A DNA stretch of 64,000 nt from JBLIRR01 sp049472395 (GTDB lineage Bacteria > SZUA-182 > DTGQ01 > JBLIRR01). Both the position numbers and the translations under genes were made by a program. Each line of letters begins with the position of its first letter. Position 1 is the stretch's first letter. The notes below the pieces were generated by a model. That model searched no databases. It was not told the origin of the DNA and saw only the letters and a list, made by a program, of their open reading frames with translations. The stretch is taken from assembly GCA_049472395.1 (NCBI GenBank), contig JBLIRR010000003.1, positions 186,001 through 250,000 on the forward strand, given 5' to 3'. Positions 45,550 through 53,515 of the stretch are shown piece after piece.

Positions 45550-46407
45550 ATGATGCAGAAGCTCTCCATCAGCATTGCTGACATATCCATATCCATCAGA
45601 GGAGTTCTTCAAAAAAATCCCGACCACATCATGCCATCCTATCGCCCCTTTATCCATGAGAAATCACCCGATATTGAACTTCACCTTCATCAGGGGATGC
45701 CTCAGAATCTGACCGGAAAAAAAATCTTTGACTGCCCACCCAACTGGACCCTCTACCGCCAAGAGGGTCGTGTAATTATAAAAATTTTTGAACACTTATC
45801 CGGCCTTAGCCGCTGTCTTCTTATCCCCTCTGCTATGGGAAAATGCGAGCTTTTCTTTGCTGATAAACCGGGACCCTTCACCGATCCTTTTTATGGCCCC
45901 ACAATGGAACTCTTACTGGTGCACTACCTTGCGTATAAAAAAAACGGTGTCATTATCCACGCATGTGGCATCAACAGGAAGGGAAGAGGTATTCTCTTTG
46001 TCGGTGAATCCAGCGCAGGGAAAAGCACAATTGCAGCATTGTGGGACAAGGAGCGTAATGTTGAAATATTAAGCGATGACAGAATAGTCCTCAAAAGAGA
46101 GGGGAATCATTTTTTTATGTATGGCACGCCCTGGCATGGAGACGCCTCATTTGCCTCTCCCGGAGGGGTGAAATTGGAACACGTTTTTTTTCTCACACAA
46201 GGGGGGAAAAATGTGGTCAGAAAAATTAAAGGAATCGACCCTGTATCAAGGTTTCTCACCTCCTCATTTCCACCATACTGGGATTCACAGGGTGTACAAG
46301 ATGCCTTGGAACTGTTTACTCTTCTCGCAACTCAGGTTCCCTGCAGGGAATTTATCTTCACACCGATGAAAGAAGCCCTTTATTGTATTGAAGAAATAAT
46401 TAACTAA
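45550..46407 (+). CDS. HPr kinase-like protein (HprK-related, peptide-cluster type)
   Basis: A 285-residue protein with an HprK-type P-loop: GESSAGKST at 152-160 with Lys158, then ILSDDRIVL and GTPWHGDASFASPGGVKL (split in two motifs), which align with the catalytic and Mg-binding loops of HPr kinases. The DNA-binding and HPr-recognition parts of true HprK are missing. In paeninodin-type lasso clusters an HprK homologue phosphorylates the C-terminal Ser of the precursor; here the nearby precursor ends in Ser54. Proteins of this class also occur in exopolysaccharide loci next to PqqD. The start could be the second ATG at 45553. Confidence 0.85.
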   Translation: MMQKLSISIADISISIRGVLQKNPDHIMPSYRPFIHEKSPDIELHLHQGMPQNLTGKKIFDCPPNWTLYRQEGRVIIKIFEHLSGLSRCLLIPSAMGKCELFFADKPGPFTDPFYGPTMELLLVHYLAYKKNGVIIHACGINRKGRGILFVGESSAGKSTIAALWDKERNVEILSDDRIVLKREGNHFFMYGTPWHGDASFASPGGVKLEHVFFLTQGGKNVVRKIKGIDPVSRFLTSSFPPYWDSQGVQDALELFTLLATQVPCREFIFTPMKEALYCIEEIIN

Positions 46408-46411
46408 AGAA

Positions 46412-46430
46412 ACTGACAATATCTGTCAGT
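46412..46430 (+). other. Hairpin between the kinase-like gene and the precursor
   Basis: ACTGACA / TGTCAGT with a 5-base loop starts 5 bases after the HprK-like stop. It is followed by GAAGGGAAAAAAAA rather than a T-run, so it is not a classical terminator on the plus strand. It may stabilise or process the transcript so that the precursor is made in excess. Confidence 0.4.
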
Positions 46431-46508
46431 GAAGGGAAAAAAAATAAAAATAGCCGATAAGAGAGAAAGGGAAATTATTAACCATCCATATACTATGAGG
46501 GGCTTCTG

Positions 46509-46673
46509 ATGAAAAAAAATAAGAGGAAAGCCTATGAAAAGCCTAAAATAACAAAGATCAATTTAGATGCTCAATGCGCGGTGTTGGGTTTTTGTAAAAG
46601 TACCAGTCATATTGGTCCGGGCTCGGCAAATTGTGGTCTTGGTTTCAGACACTGTATGTGCCATGGATCATAA
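46509..46673 (+). CDS. Cys-rich RiPP precursor candidate, 54 residues
   Basis: An ATG 7 bases after GAGGGG opens a 54-codon frame. The basic leader (MKKNKRKAYEKPKITKINL) has Tyr9-x-x-Pro12, the spacing bound by PqqD/B1-type RREs in lasso leaders. It is followed by CAVLGFC and a core rich in Gly, Ser and His with Cys23, Cys29, Cys42, Cys49 and Cys51, ending in CMCHGS. After Asp20 there is no Asp or Glu, so a lasso macrolactam cannot form. Cysteines could be thioether donors for the radical SAM enzyme, and terminal Ser54 could be the HprK-like target. It lies 102 bases after that kinase and 23 before the nucleotidyltransferase. Precursor status is inferred from context. Confidence 0.72.
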   Translation: MKKNKRKAYEKPKITKINLDAQCAVLGFCKSTSHIGPGSANCGLGFRHCMCHGS

Positions 46674-46696
46674 TATCCGCGACAGCGTTTATAGAA

Positions 46697-47833
46697 ATGA
46701 TCCCCATTGAACAGAAGATCCTGATCTGTTCGGCCACGCTCCACGCGACTTTTTCTCAGCAGTGCTCACTGCGCCATCTCATCGGAAGCATTCCGGATGT
46801 GAATCATCTCATCAACACCTCTTTTCGTCAAGGATTAGGCAGTCTTCTCTATAAAAATCTGCTCACATCACACGCATTAGATACACTTCCTCATCTTTAC
46901 CAAAAGAGGCTGCACACCCTTTATTATAGGACTGCGCTCTTTAATCTGAAGCTTATTCATGACTTACAACACATTCTGAATCTTCTTAATCAGAAAAAAA
47001 TTCACGTTGTGCTTTTGCAGGGAATTGCAATTATACATCAGGTGTATCATGATATCGCACTTAGGCCAATGGGAGATATTGACCTGTGGGTACTCCCGAA
47101 GGACTATACATGCTTAATAAACATCCTAATAAGCCAGGGCTATAGTCAAGATCACCGCTATCCCTCTCTCTTCAGCAAAGGCTCAACAATTTTTGATATT
47201 CATACCCACGTTCTGTGGGCTGATCGTATAAAGGCCAGCAAAAACCTTCTTGCCACAAGTCAGGACTCTTTCTTTCTTAATGCATACCCCCTGTGCATTG
47301 AGGGGCACAAAGCCCTTTGCTTAGATCCCTATGACCAGATTGTATACTTGAGTCTCCATGCCCTTAAACATAATATCGATAAACTAATCTGGCTTGTAGA
47401 CATTAAAATGCTTATTGAGGGCTTTAAAGGTCATGATTGGGAAAGGCTTATGGAGAGGGCACGGGAGCTTGGCCAACAAAAGACTATCTCATATATCCTC
47501 TTTCTTTTAAAGGTATATGAATTTACTCTGCCTAAAGAAGCTCATGCATTTTTAAGGAAAGGGGATCTCCGGCCATGGGGGAAAAAAATCTTGCGCACGC
47601 AAATCAGAAAGGGCCGCCTGCCTTCATGGGCACCGCCTCTCCTTCTTTCTTCCGGCAAGGGATTAGGGCATAGTTTTCTCTTTATCTTTGAAACCATATT
47701 TCCCCGACCTTATATATTGAGGCAGGTGTTCGACTGTTCACACACCCGTACAATTTTTGTGTTGTATGTGAAAAGACTTCTCCAACTCTTTGATATAATT
47801 AAAAAACAGGTGAGAGAGATAAGGCAATTATGA
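46697..47833 (+). CDS. Nucleotidyltransferase family protein (NTP_transf_5 type)
   Basis: A 378-residue protein of the uncharacterised nucleotidyltransferase family PF14907. The diagnostic LRPMGDIDLWV (with the DxD metal site) lies near residue 115, preceded by VLLQGIAII (GxG-S-like core). The rest is helical, with DPYDQIVYLSLHALKHN. Members occur in lasso-type and PqqD/HprK peptide clusters, where the paeninodin homologue is thought to act on the phosphorylated peptide. I use the ATG at 46697; the frame is open back to 46631, but that part overlaps the precursor. Its stop overlaps the next start by four bases. Confidence 0.85.
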   Translation: MIPIEQKILICSATLHATFSQQCSLRHLIGSIPDVNHLINTSFRQGLGSLLYKNLLTSHALDTLPHLYQKRLHTLYYRTALFNLKLIHDLQHILNLLNQKKIHVVLLQGIAIIHQVYHDIALRPMGDIDLWVLPKDYTCLINILISQGYSQDHRYPSLFSKGSTIFDIHTHVLWADRIKASKNLLATSQDSFFLNAYPLCIEGHKALCLDPYDQIVYLSLHALKHNIDKLIWLVDIKMLIEGFKGHDWERLMERARELGQQKTISYILFLLKVYEFTLPKEAHAFLRKGDLRPWGKKILRTQIRKGRLPSWAPPLLLSSGKGLGHSFLFIFETIFPRPYILRQVFDCSHTRTIFVLYVKRLLQLFDIIKKQVREIRQL

Positions 47834-48762
47834 GGGCCAAAGTGGCGCATACGCACACATCGCAGAGGGATTTTGTCCGCTATCCCAATGGTACATGTCA
47901 GGGACATATAAAAACCATAAGCCTCTCTCCCCATCCGGAGGTCACAATCATAATCCCGACACTTGATGGTGACCGCAATGGATATCTTCCCTTCCTTTTA
48001 AAACAAATTGACACCCAAAGTTTTTCCCGCATTGAGGTCTTGCTTATTCAGGGCGACCATCGGCAGGGAAGAGCCATTAATCTGGGGGCATCTGTCGCAA
48101 AGGGAGACATTCTCATTACCATGGATGATGACACCCGCCTTGGGCACACGAGGGTTATCCAAAATCTGGTGTGTGCGCTCAAAAACGACCCTCACATCGG
48201 TATTGCAGGGGTATCCAATATAGTTCCTAAGGACGCATCCTGGCTCACAAAATTAGCTATGCAACAGATTCCCCGGCGCAACTCCCCCCTCGTGTCTAAA
48301 ATTACCGATAGTGACATGGCAGAGCACCCCTGCCTTGCCATAAGAAAATCCCTCTTCTTTCAAATCGGCGGTGAAAATGAACTTATTCCCCGCGGTCTTG
48401 ATCCGTATTTAAGACAAAAGGTCAGAGAGGCCGGTTTCAGAGTAGTCGTTATACCGGATACATGGATACACCATCTGCCGCCCCCAAGCCTTCTAAAAAT
48501 GATTACACAATTTTTTCGCAATGGGAAAGGAGCAGCCTTCTGCCAGAAATTTTATCCCCAATGGGTTCTTGAATTGACCCGCTCTCATGCAAATCCGCAT
48601 ATCATGCAACGAAGTCTCCCCTATCGTGGTGCTCGAAACTGCATAAACCTTACTTTTTCCTTAATGCAGGGAAAACCCCTTTTCTTTATCACACAGATAG
48701 CATATATAACCGGATTTTTTTGGGGCATGGTAACGAGCATAAATCCTCTCATAAACCGATAA
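47830..48762 (+). CDS. Glycosyltransferase family 2
   Basis: A 310-residue GT2: VTIIIPTLDGDRNGYLP, LLIQGDHRQGRAINLGAS, and ILITMDDDTRLGHT as the DDD metal site. The second half has GLDPYLRQKVREAGFRVV and a Pro-rich HHLPPPS turn. Hydrophobic helices at the C terminus (LFFITQIAYITGFFWGMV) suggest membrane association. The gene is coupled to the nucleotidyltransferase by an ATGA overlap, so it may act on the peptide or on a lipid. GT2 genes accompany several PqqD/HprK clusters, though their role is not known to me. Confidence 0.85.
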   Translation: MRAKVAHTHTSQRDFVRYPNGTCQGHIKTISLSPHPEVTIIIPTLDGDRNGYLPFLLKQIDTQSFSRIEVLLIQGDHRQGRAINLGASVAKGDILITMDDDTRLGHTRVIQNLVCALKNDPHIGIAGVSNIVPKDASWLTKLAMQQIPRRNSPLVSKITDSDMAEHPCLAIRKSLFFQIGGENELIPRGLDPYLRQKVREAGFRVVVIPDTWIHHLPPPSLLKMITQFFRNGKGAAFCQKFYPQWVLELTRSHANPHIMQRSLPYRGARNCINLTFSLMQGKPLFFITQIAYITGFFWGMVTSINPLINR

Positions 48763-48810
48763 GAATAAGAAACGAAAATTAAAAATATATCAATATGGAT
48801 AATTAGAATC

Positions 48811-50577
48811 ATGAGGGCTATTTATACTTATGGCAGGGCAATATCAGGGATAAGCCAGAATAATGGCTTTAATGCAATATCACCCTATTTTTGGATGGAC
48901 AGGGACCCCTTTTCCAATTATCTGGGTTTTATAGAATGTAAGGATGGCAGGCGATATATGTTTTTTAAGCGTGGGAAAATTTACCAGCAGCTTGTAGGGG
49001 CTATTAAGAATTATTTAAACGGAGATTTTGTCGATCTTAGCCTCTTAAAGTTAGAATGGATAATAGTGCTCTATAGTATGCCACAAAAAAATGATGATCC
49101 ACGGTTGCTTATCATCACCTCAAGCAGTCCCGGGACGCCAAGAATTTATTACTCCTGTGAGGGAGGATATCTTATATGGTCTACATATTGTGCCGATCTC
49201 TTGCAATTAAAAAGAGAATGCGGTCTTAGGGATACAATTAATGTAGTAGGTCTTAACGGATATCTTCAATTCCTTCATCAACCCACTGCCTCAACACTTT
49301 CCGAGGGAGTGCTCACCCTTCCGCCTGCATCCGTCCTTGATGTATCAGGTAAAAAATTAAGTATTAGCCAGCATCTATTAACCTCCAAGTCTGGGAACAC
49401 CTCAATGAATGAAAAAATTTATGAGATAAAATCTCTTATTGACACTGTGATCACACCTCAAATTGCAGAGTCGGGAAAAAAGACAGGCCTTTTCTTAAGT
49501 GGCGGATTAGACTCGACTCTTCTTGCCGGTATATGCAAAAACAAAAAGATAGAGCTTACCACATTTACCGCAGGATTTGAAGGGATAAAAGATGAACGGG
49601 CAGAGGCACGGGCCGTAGCCCGTCATTATAAAACAAAACATAAGGAGATCATTCTCACACCGGCGGAGGTCCCCACCCTTTTATGGGAAGTGACCCGCCA
49701 CCTCGGATTCCCTGCGGGTAATCCCTCAGCTCTTGCCACCTATGCGATTATAAAGCATGCCAGGGAGGACAAGATCGAAAGGCTTCTCTCAGGGCTCGGA
49801 AGTGATGAGCTTTTTGCCGGCCACAAAAAACATATTCTCGCGCGGTATTGGTCCTTTGCAAGCCCTTTCGCTGACATGGCACGAGGAGGGTCCGGGAACC
49901 TTAAAAGTTTATTCTCGTCCAATAAAGACAAAAGCGATGATTCTCTTGACGGGCGTCCCCCAAAAATTACCAGATATATGGATTTCTATACTTTTTTTGA
50001 TGATCTTCAATTAAAAAGACTCCTCCTTCCGGGGTATCGGCAAAAAGGACTGTCATTTTATTCAAAACTCCAGCGGGGAAATTTTGAAGAGGAACATTTC
50101 ATGATTGACATTTATCTATGGTTGGTTGACGGACTCATTCCCATAATAACCACACTTGCTGGCAAGTATGGATTCGAGCTTGATCTTCCCTTCTGTAGAT
50201 TAGAATTTCTTGAGTGTGCCGGGAGTATTCCTTTGAAAATGAAGGTAAAAGGAATGAGTGGGAAATGGGTTCTTAAAAAAGCAGCAGCCGGGATTGTGCC
50301 TGATTGGGTGCTGCAAAGGAAAAGTCAGGGATTTACCGCACCCATAAGGAAATGGCTCCAAGGTCCCCTGGCTTACCTGCTCGACACATATCTGGGGAAT
50401 GAGGTTATTGTTAAAAGGAGGATATTCAATCCCGATGAAATTCGTAGAATGATCCAATCGCATAAACTGGGTCAAAAGGACCTTTCTCTTCCCTTGTGGG
50501 GCTTAATCAGCTTTGAGGTATGGCAAAGGATTTTCATCGACCATGAACAGCAGGTTCCATATTCTCGTACTTACTGA
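48811..50577 (+). CDS. Asparagine-synthetase-like ATP-dependent ligase without glutaminase Cys
   Basis: A 588-residue AsnB homologue. The C-terminal synthetase domain has the PP-loop SGGLDS at 230-235, LLSGLGSDELFAGH, and RKSQGFTAPIRKW. The N terminus begins MRAIYTYGRA, so the Cys2 needed to hydrolyse glutamine is missing; the GATase fold is present but inert. This is the state in lasso peptide cyclases (C proteins) and beta-lactam synthetase, which adenylate a carboxylate for intramolecular amide formation. Within the PqqD/HprK context it is a candidate peptide ligase. Overlaps the next gene by 35 bases. Confidence 0.88.
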   Translation: MRAIYTYGRAISGISQNNGFNAISPYFWMDRDPFSNYLGFIECKDGRRYMFFKRGKIYQQLVGAIKNYLNGDFVDLSLLKLEWIIVLYSMPQKNDDPRLLIITSSSPGTPRIYYSCEGGYLIWSTYCADLLQLKRECGLRDTINVVGLNGYLQFLHQPTASTLSEGVLTLPPASVLDVSGKKLSISQHLLTSKSGNTSMNEKIYEIKSLIDTVITPQIAESGKKTGLFLSGGLDSTLLAGICKNKKIELTTFTAGFEGIKDERAEARAVARHYKTKHKEIILTPAEVPTLLWEVTRHLGFPAGNPSALATYAIIKHAREDKIERLLSGLGSDELFAGHKKHILARYWSFASPFADMARGGSGNLKSLFSSNKDKSDDSLDGRPPKITRYMDFYTFFDDLQLKRLLLPGYRQKGLSFYSKLQRGNFEEEHFMIDIYLWLVDGLIPIITTLAGKYGFELDLPFCRLEFLECAGSIPLKMKVKGMSGKWVLKKAAAGIVPDWVLQRKSQGFTAPIRKWLQGPLAYLLDTYLGNEVIVKRRIFNPDEIRRMIQSHKLGQKDLSLPLWGLISFEVWQRIFIDHEQQVPYSRTY

Positions 50578-51790
50578 TTTTTTCTTCCCTGATAGCATGG
50601 GAGGGGCAAATAAGATGTCTTACTATACCGCACAGGGTCTTGTTTCTCGCGGACATCTCGTATCTGTTGTCACACGACGGGTCAGAGAAGAGCTGAAAGA
50701 TTATGAAAGTTTAGAAGGAATCAGCATATATCGGTATGACCTCCACAAAAAAAGCCTTATTGATTTTGCCATTTCAGCACAACCTCGCATAAAAAATATT
50801 TTTGACTCTCTTCGCAGTCACCCCCCAGGCCTTCCGGATTGTGTCATTGTGCATCAGCCTCTTGTGGCCATGGCCTTTCGTAATCATTCCATTATCAAGG
50901 ATCTCCCATGGCTTTATAATTTTCATTCCCCGTGGGGGGAAGAATTCATGATCAGCATCTCTCATCAAGGAAGAAACACATCCAATCCTTCCTTGTTCCT
51001 TCAGCACGCACTACGAACATGGATAGAGAAAAGTGTGCTCAGGCGATGCCAAAAAATTATTACCCTGTCACAATTCATGCGCGAGCGGCTTAAGAGGATA
51101 CACAACATCTCACGCACATCACTCATAATCCCAGGATGTGTCAATACCGATATATTTTTCCCTTCGACAGATCAAGCATCCTTGCGCCGGCAACTAGGGC
51201 TTCCCCTGAATAAAATTCTTCTTTTCACCGTGAGAAACCTGCGCCCGCGCATGGGTCTTATGAATCTTGTCACTTCCCTCTCAGATTTAAATTCGTTGAG
51301 GGAGAAAGTGCATTTGGTTATTGCAGGCAAAGGCCACTTAGCTGAAAAATTAAAAACACGTGCTGTGAAGCAGAAGGTGAGTGACCTCATTACCTTTACC
51401 GGTCATGTTTCAGAAGAAGACCTTCCCCAATACTACCAAGCAGCCGACCTGTTTGTACTGCCCACAGAGTACTTGGAGGGATTCGGGATGGTGACACTGG
51501 AGGCTCTGGCAACGGGCCTTCCGGTAATTGGCACACCAGTTGGGGCCACGCCGGAAATACTTTGCCACATAGGAGAAGAATGGCTTTGCCGTGACAGTTC
51601 AAGTGAGGCTCTCACCTCAAAAATTACCGAACGGATTGAATGGCTGCTCACAAATCCCAAACAATTCGAGACCACCAGAAAGCAGTGCAGACACACGGCG
51701 CTTGAGCACTATGCGCTACCCCGCATCATCGCGCAGTGGGAACGGGAGTGTCGTGCCCTCTTATCGCATGAAGGAGGGAAGCCATATTGA
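50543..51790 (+). CDS. Glycosyltransferase family 4
   Basis: A 415-residue GT-B enzyme. The acceptor domain begins HILVLTDFFFPDSMGGANKM and includes FHSPWGEEF; the donor domain has FTVRNLRPRMGL and the E-x7-E in YLEGFGMVTLEALATG. The start is the ATG at 50543, inside the end of the AsnB-like gene; an in-frame ATG at 50513 is less likely. It is the last gene of the apparent peptide operon. Its 3' end overlaps the convergent dctM by 30 bases. Confidence 0.86.
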   Translation: MNSRFHILVLTDFFFPDSMGGANKMSYYTAQGLVSRGHLVSVVTRRVREELKDYESLEGISIYRYDLHKKSLIDFAISAQPRIKNIFDSLRSHPPGLPDCVIVHQPLVAMAFRNHSIIKDLPWLYNFHSPWGEEFMISISHQGRNTSNPSLFLQHALRTWIEKSVLRRCQKIITLSQFMRERLKRIHNISRTSLIIPGCVNTDIFFPSTDQASLRRQLGLPLNKILLFTVRNLRPRMGLMNLVTSLSDLNSLREKVHLVIAGKGHLAEKLKTRAVKQKVSDLITFTGHVSEEDLPQYYQAADLFVLPTEYLEGFGMVTLEALATGLPVIGTPVGATPEILCHIGEEWLCRDSSSEALTSKITERIEWLLTNPKQFETTRKQCRHTALEHYALPRIIAQWERECRALLSHEGGKPY

Positions 51791-53041
51791 AAGAATCGGG
51801 AAATAGAGAATAATAAGCAATCCGAGAAATGCTGCAAAAGCGAATCGAAACGCTTCCACAGAGACCTCCTCAATTGATAAATCCGCAATCTGACATGCCA
51901 CATACAAGTTTACCGCCACGGGAGGCGTTACCTGGCCGATGGCAAGTGCTACGGTCACCACTACGCCAAACCATATGGGGTCCCATTGCATTCGGGCCAC
52001 AACAGGCATCAAAATAGGCAGGGTTATGAAATACAGCGTCACAGGGTCCATGACGGTCCCTGCCACCAAAAGACCTACTGCAATCATAAAGAGTAATAGA
52101 GGCCCATTCGTTATTGTAGTGATAAGAAAAAGCGATACTTTCTCAATAATACCCAACGTAACATTTGCCCACCCAAAAAGACCCGCCAATGCAACAAGCA
52201 GCATGACGACTGCGTTGGTCACCGCCGCCTCGCGAAGTATCCTATAAAGCATACGCAGGGTAAGGGTCCGATAAATCACGGCTCCCACAAAAAAACCATA
52301 CACAACCGCCACCGCAGCCGCCTCTGTCGGGGTAAATATCCCCCAATAAATTCCCCCTAAAATAATAACAGGCGCAAGGAGTGCCCACATGGCATCTTTC
52401 AGGGCATACCATACCTCCTGTGGTGAGCCAAAAGGGTCCCCGCCATATCCACGCCGTGCGGACACATAAAAGATCATACCGATCAGGCTTGCACCGATAA
52501 TAAGGCCGGGTAATATCCCTGCAATAAAAAGTTTTGATATGGAGGTTCCTGTAATTGCCCCATAGATAATAAATCCAATACTGGGGGGAATAATAATGGC
52601 GAGACCGCTTGATGCCGCAATAAGCGCTGTGACAAAATCCTTCGGATACCCTGCATCAGTCAAACCTGGTATGAGGACCGATCCCAATGCGGCTGTCTCT
52701 GCTGGGCCTGATCCGGTATTTGCTCCCAGAACCAATGCCGATAAAACACTCACTATTGCAAGTCCTCCCGGGATGGGACCTACCAGAAGCTGTATCAATC
52801 GTATAAGTTTTTCAGCGATGCCTATGCGGTAGAAAATGATACCAGCCAAAATGAAAAAGGGGATGGCAACCAGAGAGGGCTTCGCGATGCTTGCAAATAG
52901 AATGGTTGGGAGAACCTGTATGCCCAGCTTTGATATTACGATCATCACTATTCCGGAAAGTCCCAGGCATATCGCAATAGGCACATTGAGGATAAGAAGA
53001 ACAAGAAAAATCAAATAGAGCCATATGCCAGGAGCTATCAT
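51761..53041 (-). CDS. dctM: TRAP transporter large permease (DctM)
   Basis: A 426-residue membrane protein with about twelve helices, the DctM family. Motifs include LNVPIAICLGLSGI, FFILAGIIFYRIGIAEKL, GANTGSGPAETAALGSVLIPGL in two parts, IPPSIGFIIYGAITGTS, and GRVMDPV-like GTVMDPVTLYFITLPI. It takes substrate from the periplasmic binding protein and moves it in with Na+ or H+. Stop and start meet the small permease gene at 53041/53042. Confidence 0.94.
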   Translation of the reverse strand: MIAPGIWLYLIFLVLLILNVPIAICLGLSGIVMIVISKLGIQVLPTILFASIAKPSLVAIPFFILAGIIFYRIGIAEKLIRLIQLLVGPIPGGLAIVSVLSALVLGANTGSGPAETAALGSVLIPGLTDAGYPKDFVTALIAASSGLAIIIPPSIGFIIYGAITGTSISKLFIAGILPGLIIGASLIGMIFYVSARRGYGGDPFGSPQEVWYALKDAMWALLAPVIILGGIYWGIFTPTEAAAVAVVYGFFVGAVIYRTLTLRMLYRILREAAVTNAVVMLLVALAGLFGWANVTLGIIEKVSLFLITTITNGPLLLFMIAVGLLVAGTVMDPVTLYFITLPILMPVVARMQWDPIWFGVVVTVALAIGQVTPPVAVNLYVACQIADLSIEEVSVEAFRFAFAAFLGLLIILYFPILSIWLPSFMR

Positions 53042-53515
53042 TTAAAAATCTCTCCATTCCTTGAGAAAAACCTGGGAAAAGCGAACAAGGAAGAGAAGGC
53101 TGCCAATAGGCAGTGATAAAGTAAATACCCATAAGGGCCATCCGAGGGAGTAGGTCGCCATTTTTGCCTGATATTCAAGCCATGTCTCTGTCATCCCATA
53201 CAGTACTATGAATAGAAAGACTATACTTACACTTATCCCTTGAATAACAAGGCATAGTTTCTGAAAATGTGCCGGAAGCTTCTTCGTTATAAGTGAAATA
53301 GAAATATGCGCTTTCTGTTTTACTGCCACAACCGAGCCGAGCAATGTCAACCATACAAAAAGATTTACCACCAGCTCTTCCGAAGCGGCAAAGGAGACAC
53401 CGGGTAGATAACGGGCCACTATATTGGCGCTGGATATCATTACCATAATTATTAAAAGAAGGGCGCAGAGTAGTTCTTCAAAATGTGAAATAAAAGCGCG
53501 TAATGTGTCTTTCAC
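53042..53515 (-). CDS. dctQ: TRAP transporter small permease (DctQ)
   Basis: A 157-residue protein with four helices. The blocks VMISSANIVARYLPG, FAASEELVVNLFVWLTLLGSVVAVKQKAHISI (in parts) and YSLGWPLWVFTLSLPIGSL are characteristic of DctQ. It lies between dctP, which it overlaps by 4 bases, and dctM, as in the standard three-gene TRAP operon. Confidence 0.93.
   Translation of the reverse strand: MKDTLRAFISHFEELLCALLLIIMVMISSANIVARYLPGVSFAASEELVVNLFVWLTLLGSVVAVKQKAHISISLITKKLPAHFQKLCLVIQGISVSIVFLFIVLYGMTETWLEYQAKMATYSLGWPLWVFTLSLPIGSLLFLVRFSQVFLKEWRDF

Noticed and set aside
46412..46445. Rho-independent terminator after the HprK-like gene
   Set aside because: The stem is good but is followed by an A-run, not a T-run, on the coding strand.
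46509..51790. Classical lasso peptide cluster
   Set aside because: No B2 transglutaminase-like protease is present and the peptide has no Asp or Glu after residue 20, so the ring of a lasso peptide cannot be closed in the usual way.
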